This document shows positions 54,988 through 63,962 of a stretch of DNA of 64,000 nt, one piece after another. A program made the position numbers and the translations under genes. The notes beneath the pieces were generated by a model. The model saw only the letters and a program-made list of their open reading frames with translations. It had not been told where the DNA came from and did no database searches. Source of the DNA: Microbacterium sp. RU1D (lineage in GTDB: Bacteria; Actinomycetota; Actinomycetes; Actinomycetales; Microbacteriaceae); contig NZ_FTPQ01000002.1 of assembly GCF_900156435.1 (NCBI RefSeq), positions 660,190 through 724,189 of the forward strand, given 5' to 3'. How positions within the stretch are numbered: position 1 is the stretch's first letter; the number at the start of each line of letters is the position of its first letter.

Positions 54988-55803
54988 TCACGGGTTCGGC
55001 ACGGGCGGAGACGTGCTCCGCTCTGTCTCGAGCGCCGCGAGCACCGCCGGCAGCAACGCCTCCGCCGTGCGGCGGTAGCCGAGGGCGCTCGGGTGGAAGC
55101 GGTCCACGCTGAACATCTCATCCGGGCGCTCGGCGAAAACGGGTCCCACCGCACGCGCCAGAGCGACCACCCGCCCGCCGGCCCGGTGGACGGCGACGGC
55201 TTGGGCCGCCGCGAGCTGCCGCGACGACCGGGCGGCCAGCGCGCGAAGCGGCTGCGGGATCGCTCGCAGCGAGCCGAGGTCGGGGCAGGTTCCCACCACG
55301 ACGGGCACGCCACGTCCCCGCAGCTCCCGGACGACGTCTGCGAGCTGCTGCGCGGCGCGGGATGCCGGGATGCGGTGGGTCACGTCGTTGCCGCCGACGA
55401 CGATGACCGCGGCATCCGGGACGTACCCCTCCGGCATCGCGGCGAGCTGGGCCGCGAGGGCCGAGGTCTCCGACCCCACGACCGCCGCGGTGCGCAGCCG
55501 CACCGGTCGCTGCGCGGCACGGGCGATGCCCTTCGCGAGCCGGGCCCCCAGCGTGTCGCGCCGGTGCCCGGCGCCGAGGCCGGCGGCGATCGAGTCCCCG
55601 AGCAGCAGCAGGTCGACCGGTCGACCGGGGTGCTTCTTCCGGCGCCAGACCCGATCGGCGTCGAGCGCCTGCTCGCCGAGAGGCTTGCCGATGCGGCGCC
55701 GCGCGATCGCCGCCTGACGCGTGACGAGGGTGCGCGCCCCCACCGCTGCGGCACCCAGCAGCGCGAGGGCGGAGGCGGCGGTCACGGTCACCGGACGACG
55801 CAT
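54988..55803 (-). CDS. SGNH/GDSL hydrolase
   Basis: A 271-aa probable secreted or membrane-anchored esterase. N-terminal hydrophobic segment (about 5-24), block I LLLGDSIAAG with the nucleophile serine, block III VGGNDVTHR, and block V VDRFHPSALGY with Asp and His. The substrate is unknown (lipid ester or O-acetyl group). ATG 55803 has CGGAGG directly upstream. Confidence 0.92.
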   Translation of the reverse strand: MRRPVTVTAASALALLGAAAVGARTLVTRQAAIARRRIGKPLGEQALDADRVWRRKKHPGRPVDLLLLGDSIAAGLGAGHRRDTLGARLAKGIARAAQRPVRLRTAAVVGSETSALAAQLAAMPEGYVPDAAVIVVGGNDVTHRIPASRAAQQLADVVRELRGRGVPVVVGTCPDLGSLRAIPQPLRALAARSSRQLAAAQAVAVHRAGGRVVALARAVGPVFAERPDEMFSVDRFHPSALGYRRTAEALLPAVLAALETERSTSPPVPNP

Positions 55804-55918
55804 CCTCCGATGAGACCGGCCCGCGGTGAACGCCGGGTGGACGCACCGTGACGGCGTGGCGACGCCGGGCTCCCGGCATCCTGGGTCTTCTCCGGATGCC
55901 GGAGCCCGAGCCGACGGC

Positions 55919-57361
55919 TCAGCCGGCGGCGCGCGCGCTCCGTGCCCGCAGCACGAGGGCCAGCGCCAACACGGCCACGGCGAGGCCGATGTCGAGCGCG
56001 AGACCGGCGATCAGTTCGTCGCGGCCGGCGGCGCCGGTGAAGGTCACCACACCCCCGATGACGATCACGCCGAACGACAGCGCGAGCTGTTGGGCGGTGC
56101 TGAACATCCCGCCCGACAGCCCCGCCGCCTCGACCGGGACCTCGCGCACGACGAGCTGCGTAAGCGGCGAGAAGATCAAGGCCTGGCCGGCGCCGAGCAG
56201 CACCAGGGCCGGCTGCAGCCAGAGTCCGATCCCGCTGCCCCAGGCGACGCCGAGCGTGGCCGCCATCGCGATGAGGGCGACGATCTGCAGGCTGACTCCC
56301 AGCACGAGGGTCGCGTCGCCGAGTCGGCTCTGCACCCGCGCGACGGCGAGCGACATGACCGCGAACACCACCGCGAAGGGCAGGAGAGCGAGCCCCGCCT
56401 GCAGCGAGGTCAGGCCCCCGGCCTCGACGGCGCGCGGGAAGACGTACAGCAGGGCCGAGTAGCCGGCGAAGAACAGCGCGGCCGCCAGCAGGCCCAGCTG
56501 CAGGGGACGCAGGCGCAGCACGCTCGGCGGCAGCAACGGCACGCGTCCCGACCGTTCGATGCCGTTCTGGTGCCGCCACATCGCCGCGAGCGCGACGGCG
56601 GCGACGACGAGGGCGACAACGACGGGCCACGACCAGTTCCACACCGGCCCGAAGGTCAGGGCGACCGAGGCGGCGAGGATGCCGATGGCCAGGGCCGCGG
56701 TCCCGATGAGGTCGATCGCGACCACCTCGTGCGAGCGGGAGCGCGGTGCGAGAGGGGCGAAGGAGATCGCCGCGACCGCGATGAGGGCGACGACGACGAA
56801 GACCGCACGCCACCCCTCGACGGGACCGAACGACAGCGCCGCGAGGGCGCCGCCGGCCACCTGCCCCACGGCCGCGCCGATTCCCCCGCTCGCCCCGAAC
56901 GCAGCGATGGCGCGGGTGCGTGCCGCCCCGCGCGAGGTCGCCTGGATCGTGCCGAGCACCTGCGGCGTGCACAGCGCCGCACCCACGCCTTGGACCACCC
57001 GGGCGGCGATGAGCGTCTCGATCGAGGGCGCGAGGGCGCACGCGATCGCCGACACGAGGAACAACCCCATGCCGAGCGCGTACAGGCGGTGGCGCCCGAA
57101 GCGGTCCCCCAGCCGCCCGCCGAGGATCAGAAGGACTGCGAACGGGATGCCGTATGCCGCGATGACGAGTTCGAGGGCGACGTCTCCCGCCCCGAACTGT
57201 TCCCGCAGCGTGGGGAGGATCACCGTGACGGCGTTGAAGGCGAATGTGCCGGCGCCCGGCCCGAGCAGGAAGCCGAGGTAGCGCCAGGTCGGCACGTCGT
57301 CGACCTGGGGACGGATCGGCACCGGGGCGCTGCCGGTCGCGGGGTGTGCGGAGGTGGTCAT
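55919..57361 (-). CDS. MFS exporter, 14-TM DHA2-like
   Basis: A 480-aa drug-exporter-type MFS protein with about 14 helices. GGRLGDRFGRHRLY is motif A between helices 2 and 3, and ASGGIGAAVGQVAGG is the motif C region. ATG 57361 is preceded by a paired CCTGGTACC operator region. The divergent XRE-type regulator gene at 57484 probably controls it. Likely exports a compound sensed by that regulator, which is not identified. Confidence 0.92.
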   Translation of the reverse strand: MTTSAHPATGSAPVPIRPQVDDVPTWRYLGFLLGPGAGTFAFNAVTVILPTLREQFGAGDVALELVIAAYGIPFAVLLILGGRLGDRFGRHRLYALGMGLFLVSAIACALAPSIETLIAARVVQGVGAALCTPQVLGTIQATSRGAARTRAIAAFGASGGIGAAVGQVAGGALAALSFGPVEGWRAVFVVVALIAVAAISFAPLAPRSRSHEVVAIDLIGTAALAIGILAASVALTFGPVWNWSWPVVVALVVAAVALAAMWRHQNGIERSGRVPLLPPSVLRLRPLQLGLLAAALFFAGYSALLYVFPRAVEAGGLTSLQAGLALLPFAVVFAVMSLAVARVQSRLGDATLVLGVSLQIVALIAMAATLGVAWGSGIGLWLQPALVLLGAGQALIFSPLTQLVVREVPVEAAGLSGGMFSTAQQLALSFGVIVIGGVVTFTGAAGRDELIAGLALDIGLAVAVLALALVLRARSARAAG

Positions 57362-57383
57362 GGTGCCAGCATGGAGACGCGCG

Positions 57384-57420
57384 CATCCTGGTACCAGGAG
57401 CCGTTTCATCCTGGTACCGA
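57384..57420. promoter_or_regulatory. Paired operator between exporter and regulator genes
   Basis: CATCCTGGTACC occurs twice, at 57384-57395 and 57407-57418 (23 nt apart). The first copy extends to a perfect palindrome CCTGGTACCAGG (57387-57398). The layout fits a dimeric regulator binding two sites on one face of the helix. Confidence 0.6.
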
Positions 57421-57483
57421 CAGCACTCCCCAGAGAACCGGCGGACGATGTGCGCAGCTCTAGGATCGCCGGAGGAGGATGCC

Positions 57484-58341
57484 ATGACCCGGTCCGACGA
57501 CGCCCGCGCCGAATTCGCGGGGTTCCTACGCAGCCGCCGCGCGCGCCTTCGCCCCGCCGACGTCGGTCTGCCCGAGGGGACGCGCCGACGGGTTGCGGGC
57601 CTGCGGCGCGAAGAGGTCGCCCAGCTCGCCGGAGTGGGCCTCACCTGGTACACCTGGCTCGAGCAGGGGCGCCCGATCGCGGCATCCGCTCAGGTGGTCA
57701 CGGCCATCGCCCGGGCCCTCCTGCTCAGCGACGACGAGCGCGACCACCTGTTCGCCCTGGCCGACCTGCCCCTCCCCGACCGCGCGGCCCGCATGTGCGT
57801 CGGTCAGACCCACCTCGACCTGCTCGAGAAGCTCCTGCCCTACCCGGCGGCGGTGCAGACGTCGCGGTTCGACATCCGCGCCTACAACCGTTCCTACCGC
57901 TTCCTGTTCGACGACCTCGACGACATGCCCGCCGAGCGCCGCAACTGCGCCGTGCTCCTCTTCACCGACTCGGCGTGGCAGCGGGCCCACGTCGACCTCG
58001 ACCACGCGCAGAGACGCATCGCCGCACGCCTTCGCGCCGCCTACGGCCGGCACCACGAGGAACCGTCGTGGCAGCGTTTCGTCGCCGAGCTCGAGGCGAT
58101 GTCGCCGCGCTTCGGCGAGCTCTGGCGGCTGGGAGACGTGGGCGGCGAACGCAACGCCCCCAAGCACCTCGTGCACGCCCGTGTGGACGAGCTGCACCTC
58201 GAGATGTCGAGCCTCTGGATCGACGAGGGGCTCGGCTCGCGCATGGTGTGGTTCTCGCCCCGCGACGCCGCGACCGCCGAGCGTCTCGAGCGGCTCGCCG
58301 CCGAGAGCCCGCGCGAAGCCCTGGTCAGCGCCGCGGCCTGA
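57484..58341 (+). CDS. XRE-family regulator with MmyB-like ligand domain
   Basis: A 285-aa transcription factor. The N-terminal HTH (about 30-90, RRVAGLRREEVAQLAGVGLTWY and WLEQGRPI) is followed by a MmyB-like C-terminal domain (about 105-270) typical of actinobacterial regulators that bind fatty-acid-like ligands. ATG 57484 follows GGAGGAGG. Divergent from an MFS exporter with a symmetrical operator between them, so it is probably that gene's repressor. Confidence 0.93.
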   Translation: MTRSDDARAEFAGFLRSRRARLRPADVGLPEGTRRRVAGLRREEVAQLAGVGLTWYTWLEQGRPIAASAQVVTAIARALLLSDDERDHLFALADLPLPDRAARMCVGQTHLDLLEKLLPYPAAVQTSRFDIRAYNRSYRFLFDDLDDMPAERRNCAVLLFTDSAWQRAHVDLDHAQRRIAARLRAAYGRHHEEPSWQRFVAELEAMSPRFGELWRLGDVGGERNAPKHLVHARVDELHLEMSSLWIDEGLGSRMVWFSPRDAATAERLERLAAESPREALVSAAA

Positions 58342-58373
58342 ACAGCGACCCCGGCGGGCACCTCGGCTCCGCC

Positions 58374-59648
58374 TCAGGACAGGGGCTTGAGTTCCAGGGT
58401 GTCGACGGTCGTGTCGGACCCGACGGGCGCGAAGGCCGTGTAGCCGTCGGCGGCCGAGCGCTCGAGCAGCGCCTTCATGTTCTTCACCCGCTGCTCCACG
58501 CGCACGCGCGCGCCATCGGCGACGAGACGGCTCTTGAGCGCGAGCAGCCGGTCCAACGGGACGTCCTTGTCGTGCACCAGCACGACGGACCGCTCGCCGT
58601 CGGCTGCGTCGTCGGGCAGCAGATCGACGATCCGCTCGAAGCCGATCGAGAAACCGACCGCCGGCACCTGCTGGCCGAGGAAGCGCCCGATCATGCCGTC
58701 GTAGCGACCACCGCCGCCGAGGGAGTAGTCGACGCTCGGGTGGGCGAGCTCGAAGATCGTGCCGGTGTAATACCCCATGCCGCGCACGAGGAACGGATCG
58801 AAGACGAGGGGCGCGTCCGCACCGCGCGCGGCGGCCACCGTCTCGCCGAGCGACACGAGGTGGGCGATCACCTCGTCCGGGATGCCGTCCGGCAGCGCCG
58901 CGCGGATGCCGGCGTCGTCGAAAGACGGGGTGGTCGCCGGTCGTTCCAGGTAGGCCGCGAGGGCGTCCACGGCGGCCGGACTCGCCTCGCGCTCACGCAG
59001 TTCCGCGACCACGCCCGAGGCGCCGACCTTGTCGAGCTTGTCGATCGTGATGAGCACGCCCGGTCGCTCCTCGGGTGCGAAGCCGAACGCGTCGAGCATG
59101 GCGTCGAGGGCGCGCCGGTCGTTCACCCGGATCGTTCCGCCCTCGAGGCCGAGGGCGTCGAGCACGTCGAGGCTGGCGGTCATGAGCTCGGCCTCGGCGC
59201 GGGCGCTGCCGTCGCCGATGATGTCGATGTCGCACTGCATGAACTGGCGGTACCGCCCCTTCTGCGGCCGCTCGGCCCGCCACACGGGGGCGATCTGGAT
59301 CGCACGGAACACCGACGGCAGCTGCGCCCGGTGGGTGGCGTAGAAACGCGCGAGCGGGACGGTCAGGTCGTAGCGCAGCCCCAGGTCGGCCAGCGACGCC
59401 GGATCGTCGGCGGCCGCGCGGATGCCCTCGGCATCCATCCCCCGCTTCAGGATGCTGAACGACAGCTTCTCGTTGTCGCCGCCGAGGCCGGCGTGGAGGC
59501 GGTCGTAGTCCTCCATGACCGGGGTCTCGATCTCGTCGAAGCCGTGGGCGCGGTAACGCTCGCGGATGACGGCGAGCACACGCTCGCGACGGGCCTTGTC
59601 GGCGGGGAGGAAGTCGCGCATTCCGCGCGGCGGGTTCACGGATGCCAC
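58374..59648 (-). CDS. hisS: Histidine-tRNA ligase
   Basis: A 424-aa class II aminoacyl-tRNA synthetase. Motif 1 region VNPPRGMRDFLP, motif 2 FRAIQIAPVWRAERPQKGR, HisA box GMGYYTGTIFEL, motif 3 AVGFSIGFERI, and a C-terminal anticodon-binding domain (about 330-424). GTG 59648 is chosen, with AACAAT 6 nt upstream as a possible weak -10. GTG 59639 is an alternative. Confidence 0.96.
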   Translation of the reverse strand: MASVNPPRGMRDFLPADKARRERVLAVIRERYRAHGFDEIETPVMEDYDRLHAGLGGDNEKLSFSILKRGMDAEGIRAAADDPASLADLGLRYDLTVPLARFYATHRAQLPSVFRAIQIAPVWRAERPQKGRYRQFMQCDIDIIGDGSARAEAELMTASLDVLDALGLEGGTIRVNDRRALDAMLDAFGFAPEERPGVLITIDKLDKVGASGVVAELREREASPAAVDALAAYLERPATTPSFDDAGIRAALPDGIPDEVIAHLVSLGETVAAARGADAPLVFDPFLVRGMGYYTGTIFELAHPSVDYSLGGGGRYDGMIGRFLGQQVPAVGFSIGFERIVDLLPDDAADGERSVVLVHDKDVPLDRLLALKSRLVADGARVRVEQRVKNMKALLERSAADGYTAFAPVGSDTTVDTLELKPLS

Positions 59649-59772
59649 GCTCCCATTGTTCCAGGCTCGCGCGGCTCCCCGAGCGCGCGGTCTCGAGCGA
59701 CCGCGCTTCGCGCCGAGATCGTACGGGATCGATGAAACCGTAGGCGATGGGCGGAAACAGCGTGCGCTTTCG

Positions 59773-60426
59773 TCAACCGGATGCGGTTTCGGCGCTCGCC
59801 TCGGCCGCGCGCACCTCCGCGCGGACGGTGCGCAGGCGCTCGCGCAGGGCGCGCTCGGCATCCCACCCGCGCTCGCGTCCGAGCTGCACCAGCGCCAGCA
59901 GGGCGTCGCCGAGCTCCGCCTCGGACGCGGGATCCGCGAGCCGGTGGTGCGGGGCGGACACGCCGACCTGCGCTGCCTTGCCGACCAGCTTCTGCGCGAG
60001 CGCGAGCGAGGGCATGTGCTCGCTGACGCCGTCGAGCACGCTCGTACGCTCGCGCTTCTCGGCCGCCTTCGCCGCGTTCCAGTGCACGAGGACTTCTTCG
60101 GGGGTGGATGCCACGGCACCCGCGAACACGTGCGGATGCCGGCGCACCATCTTGTCGGTGAGTCCGCGGGCCACGTCGTCGATGTCGAACGGGTCGTCCG
60201 GGTCGCCTGCCGCGATCTCCGCGTGGAAGAGCACCTGCCAGAGCAGGTCGCCGAGCTCCTCGCGCAGATCGGCGCGCGTCCCGGCCTCCACCGCGTCGAT
60301 GACTTCGGCGCTCTCCTCGACGAGGTAGGGCACGAGGTCGCGGTGGTCGATCCGCTGCGTCCACACGCACCGTTCGCGCACGGCGCGCATGGTCTCGGCG
60401 GCTTCTCGCAGGGCGTCGTCGCTCAC
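59773..60426 (-). CDS. mazG: MazG family nucleotide pyrophosphohydrolase
   Basis: A 217-aa house-cleaning enzyme hydrolysing NTPs to NMP and PPi. The all-alpha NTP-PPase domain carries the EExxE...ExxD metal site in VEESAEVIDAVEAG and DLREELGDLLWQVLFHAEIA. GTG 60426 follows AAGGGAGACACC. It precedes hisS on the same strand with 124 nt between them. Confidence 0.94.
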   Translation of the reverse strand: MSDDALREAAETMRAVRERCVWTQRIDHRDLVPYLVEESAEVIDAVEAGTRADLREELGDLLWQVLFHAEIAAGDPDDPFDIDDVARGLTDKMVRRHPHVFAGAVASTPEEVLVHWNAAKAAEKRERTSVLDGVSEHMPSLALAQKLVGKAAQVGVSAPHHRLADPASEAELGDALLALVQLGRERGWDAERALRERLRTVRAEVRAAEASAETASG

Positions 60427-60753
60427 GGTGTCTCCCTTCGCAGCGCGGTTCGCGCCGCTCGCCTCGAGTATCCCCCGGCAGCCGCGTGCGCGGCGGGCCC
60501 GTGCCGGACTTCGGCGGTTCGCCTCCCGAGACGCCGCACCTAAGATCGGACGCCGCGGAACGTGCGCGCCGGTCCCCCGCTCGGAAGCGGGCGCCTCCCC
60601 CGTCGGAGATATCGGGATGCCGGTCGCCTGCACCACGAATTCCTGCGGCTGTTCCGGCGGGAGGCCGGAGAATATCCGGGGTAGGACCGGCGAGGCGGGC
60701 AGTCGGCGTCACACGTGATCTCCGCGTCACAGGACGCCGATAATCTTGGGCGT
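60427..60753. other. Intergenic spacer between mazG and ppc
   Basis: About 330 bp between divergent genes. Apart from the ppc -10 box at its right end and the mazG ribosome binding site at its left end, I see no repeat, RNA gene or family-like frame. Confidence 0.55.
60741..60746 (+). promoter_or_regulatory. -10 box (TAATCT) of ppc
   Basis: TAATCT ends 7 nt before GTG 60754. Leaderless transcript predicted. Confidence 0.55.
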
Positions 60754-63426
60754 GTGCGTGAACTGACCCCGACCGAGGCCATCGACCTCGTGGGCCGCTT
60801 CGAAGCAGGCCAGGAGCTCCCCGAGCAGATGCGCGCCGACGTGCGCCTGCTCGGATCCCTCCTGGGACGCGTGCTTCAGGAGAGCGGCTCCCCCGGACTG
60901 TACGACGACGTCGAGCGTCTGCGCTCGGCGACGATCCAGGCCTACACCGACGAGACGCCCGAGGCGTTCGAGCGTGCGGCGGCCATCGCCGACGGCTTCT
61001 CGATCGAGCGTGCCGACGAGGTGGCCCGTGCCTTCACGGCCTACTTCCACCTCGTGAACCTGGTCGAGGAGCACCAGCGGGTGCGCGTCCTGCGCGAGCG
61101 CGGCGAGCGGGCCTCGCGCTCGGGCACGCCCGACACGATCGCCGCGGCCTTTGAGCGCCTCGCCGGCGAGGTCGGCGAGGAGACCGCGCTGGCTCGCCTG
61201 CAGGCCCTGCGGTTCCACCCGGTATTCACCGCCCACCCCACCGAGGCTCGCCGACGGGCGATCTCGACCAGCATCCGCCGTCTGTCCGAGCTGCTCGCCG
61301 AGCACGACGACGCCACCGGCAACGACAGCGAGAGCCGCCGCGCCGAGCGACGCATGCTGGAGGAGATCGACACGCTGTGGCGCACCGCCCCGCTCCGACG
61401 CGAGAAGCCCTCGCCCGTCGACGAGGTGCGCTCGGTCATGGCGGTGTTCGACGAGACGCTCTACACGGCCGTCCCGCGCGTGTACCGCCGCATCGACGAC
61501 ATCCTGCAGGGCGAGAACGCCGGCGCACGCGCCCCCATCGTGAAGCCGTTCGTGCGCGTGGGCTCCTGGGTCGGCGGCGACCGTGACGGCAACCCCTTCG
61601 TCACCGCATCCGTCACGCGCAAGGCCGCCGCCATCGCGAGTGAGCACGTCCTCCTGGGCCTCGAGCGCACCACGCAGCGCGTAGGCCGGGGACTGACCCT
61701 GGATGCCGAGACCACCCCGCCCAGCGACGCCCTCGTCGCGCTGTGGCACCGCCTGCGCGCAGCCGACGAGGACGCCGCCGCCGAGATCGCCGAGCGCTCC
61801 CCCGACGAGCCGCACCGTCGCATCCTGCTGCTGCTCGCCCGCAAGATCGCCGCGACCCGCACGCGCAACGCCGACCTGGCGTACCGCGACCCCGAGCACC
61901 TGCTCGTGGACCTGCGCACCGTGCAGGACTCCCTCGTCGCCGCGGGCGCCGCGCGCCAGGCCTACGGCGCGCTGCAGCGTCTGGTGTGGCAGGTCGAGAC
62001 GTACGGCTTCCATCTCACCGAACTCGAGGTGCGCCAGCACTCGGCCGTGCACCGCAAGGTGCTCGACGAACTGCGCGCAGGCGGCGCCCGCAGCGAGCTG
62101 ACCGAGGAGGTGCTCGAGGTCTTCCGCTCGATCGCCTACGTACAGGAGCGCTTCGGACCGCGCGCGGCCGGCCGATACATCGTGTCGTTCACGCAGTCCG
62201 CGCAGGACCTCGCCAATGTCCACGAGCTCGCCGCCTACGCGATGGGCCCCGGCGAGCAGCCGCCCGTGCTCGACGTCATTCCTCTCTTCGAGACGTTCGC
62301 CGACCTGCAGGCCGCTCCCGGGATCCTCGACGAGATCGTGTCGCACCCGGCCTTCGTCAACCGACTGAATGCCACCGGCCGTCGCCTCGAAGTCATGCTC
62401 GGCTACTCCGACTCCTCGAAGGACGTCGGCCCCGTCGCCGCCAACCTGGCCCTCTACGAGGCGCAGGCCAAGATCTCGACGTGGGCGCAGGCCGAGGGCA
62501 TCGAGCTCACGCTCTTCCACGGTCGCGGCGGTGCGCTGGGTCGCGGCGGCGGTCCGGCCAACTCCGCGATCCTCGCTCAGCCCCCGCACTCGGTCGATGG
62601 CCGCTTCAAGCTCACGGAGCAGGGCGAGGTCATCTTCGCCCGGTACGGCGACCCCGATATCGCGATGCGCCACATCGATCAGGTGGCCGCGGCGGTGCTC
62701 ACGGCATCCTCGCCCTCCATCGAGCGACGCAACCGCGGGGCGGCGGAGGCATTCGCCGACGTCGCGCAGACGATGGATGTCGCCTCCCGCGAGCGGTTCT
62801 TCGCGCTCGTGAAGGCCCCGGGCTTCGCGCCGTGGTTCGCCACGGTCACGCCCATGGAGGAGCTCGGGCATCTCGCCCTGGGCTCCCGCCCCGCCCGTCG
62901 CGGACTCTCGGTGGAATCGCTCGAAGACCTCCGTGCGATCCCGTGGGTGTTCTCGTGGACACAGGCGCGCATCAACCTCGCCGGATGGTTCGGGCTGGGC
63001 ACCGCCCTCGACGCCGTCGGCGACGAGTTGCGTCTCCGTGAGGCGTACGAGCAGTGGCCGCTGTTCCGCACGATGATCGACAACGTCGCCATGAGCCTCG
63101 CGAAGGCCGACGAACGCATCGCCCGGCGCTACCTCGCTCTCGGGGATCGGGACGACCTCGCGCAGCTCGTCATGGACGAGATGCTCCTCACGCGCTCCTG
63201 GGTCGAGCGCATCACCGGCGGCGACCTGCTCGGGAACAAGCCGATCCTGCAGCGCGCCGTCAAGATGCGCAGCCCCTACGTCGACGCGTTGTCGCTCCTG
63301 CAGCTGCGGGCGCTGCGCGCCCTGCGCGACGCCGACGCCGAGAACCCGACCCCGGATGCCGAGCACCAGCGACTTCTGCTGCTCTCGGTGAGCGGTGTCG
63401 CCGCCGGTCTGCAGAACACCGGCTGA
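60754..63426 (+). CDS. ppc: Phosphoenolpyruvate carboxylase
   Basis: An 890-aa anaplerotic enzyme making oxaloacetate from PEP and bicarbonate. Catalytic H161 lies in FTAHPTEARRR. VGGDRDGNPFVT, LEVRQHSAVH, LGYSDSSKDVGP and FHGRGGALGRGGGP are the conserved substrate motifs, and the C-terminus ends GLQNTG as expected. GTG 60754 is chosen from the TAATCT box 7 nt upstream. A strong terminator follows. Confidence 0.98.
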   Translation: MRELTPTEAIDLVGRFEAGQELPEQMRADVRLLGSLLGRVLQESGSPGLYDDVERLRSATIQAYTDETPEAFERAAAIADGFSIERADEVARAFTAYFHLVNLVEEHQRVRVLRERGERASRSGTPDTIAAAFERLAGEVGEETALARLQALRFHPVFTAHPTEARRRAISTSIRRLSELLAEHDDATGNDSESRRAERRMLEEIDTLWRTAPLRREKPSPVDEVRSVMAVFDETLYTAVPRVYRRIDDILQGENAGARAPIVKPFVRVGSWVGGDRDGNPFVTASVTRKAAAIASEHVLLGLERTTQRVGRGLTLDAETTPPSDALVALWHRLRAADEDAAAEIAERSPDEPHRRILLLLARKIAATRTRNADLAYRDPEHLLVDLRTVQDSLVAAGAARQAYGALQRLVWQVETYGFHLTELEVRQHSAVHRKVLDELRAGGARSELTEEVLEVFRSIAYVQERFGPRAAGRYIVSFTQSAQDLANVHELAAYAMGPGEQPPVLDVIPLFETFADLQAAPGILDEIVSHPAFVNRLNATGRRLEVMLGYSDSSKDVGPVAANLALYEAQAKISTWAQAEGIELTLFHGRGGALGRGGGPANSAILAQPPHSVDGRFKLTEQGEVIFARYGDPDIAMRHIDQVAAAVLTASSPSIERRNRGAAEAFADVAQTMDVASRERFFALVKAPGFAPWFATVTPMEELGHLALGSRPARRGLSVESLEDLRAIPWVFSWTQARINLAGWFGLGTALDAVGDELRLREAYEQWPLFRTMIDNVAMSLAKADERIARRYLALGDRDDLAQLVMDEMLLTRSWVERITGGDLLGNKPILQRAVKMRSPYVDALSLLQLRALRALRDADAENPTPDAEHQRLLLLSVSGVAAGLQNTG

Positions 63427-63438
63427 GCCGACCTCACC

Positions 63439-63480
63439 ACGACGATGCGCCGACTCTCTCGAGGGTCGGCGCATCGTCGT
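63439..63480 (+). terminator. Terminator of ppc
   Basis: Perfect 16-bp stem (63439-63454 with 63465-63480) around a 10-nt loop, 12 nt past the stop. Confidence 0.9.
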
Positions 63481-63522
63481 CCCCGGCCACGGCGGACGCG
63501 ACGCCGGCTACTGATCGCCTGA

Positions 63523-63760
63523 TCAGGAGATCTGTTCCGTGGACGCGGTGACCGGTATGCCGAGAGAGGCTGCGCCGCACCGCTCGGCGAGCTGCACCAT
63601 GAGGTCGGGCGTCTCGCGGTCGAGCCCGACGACGTACCCGGGGAGAATCGAGTTCCCGCGGTGCTACCCGTGACCGTCGCGAGGAATACCGATTCGCCGA
63701 CGTCTGCACCGGCAATGCTCGCCATGGGGCCGACCAGAATGTGTACGCCGCCCCGCCTGT
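63523..63760 (-). pseudogene. Frameshifted remnant of an unidentified gene
   Basis: On the minus strand one frame reads GGVHILVGPMASIAGADV and ESVFLATVTG. About 60 bases later another frame continues with GNSILPGYVVGLDRETPD, then AERCGAASLGIPV, ending at TGA 63525-63523. Both stretches have natural composition and the second frame has a stop before the join, so a frameshift near 63655-63670 is likely. I do not recognise the family. It lies between ppc and the rRNA operon. Confidence 0.4.
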
Positions 63761-63920
63761 ACCGCGTGCGCCGAACTAGACCGGATGAGCGCGTTCTCCA
63801 CGCACCACGGTGAAGTATCCGCGCGCAAACGAAAAAGCGCCGGCACGCACTCCCGGCAGCGGGGAGACGTACCGGCACCGTAAGGCGGGCGTTCAGCCCG
63901 GGGAATTGTGCCCGTAAATG

Positions 63921-63954
63921 CGAAATGGCCACCCAGCGTTGGGTGGCCATTTCG
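63921..63954 (-). terminator. Terminator of the rRNA operon
   Basis: Perfect 15-bp stem (63921-63935 with 63940-63954) around GCGT, just after the 5S rRNA 3' end on the minus strand. Confidence 0.9.
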
Positions 63955-63962
63955 TTAAAGGA

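Noticed and set aside
60727..63474. A 915-codon open frame on the minus strand opposite ppc
   Set aside because: The plus strand encodes a complete PEP carboxylase with all motifs. The opposite frame is open only because of codon bias.
63840..63895. An imperfect hairpin before the rRNA terminator
   Set aside because: The stem GCCGG/CCGGC has several mismatches inside. The perfect hairpin at 63921-63954 is sufficient.
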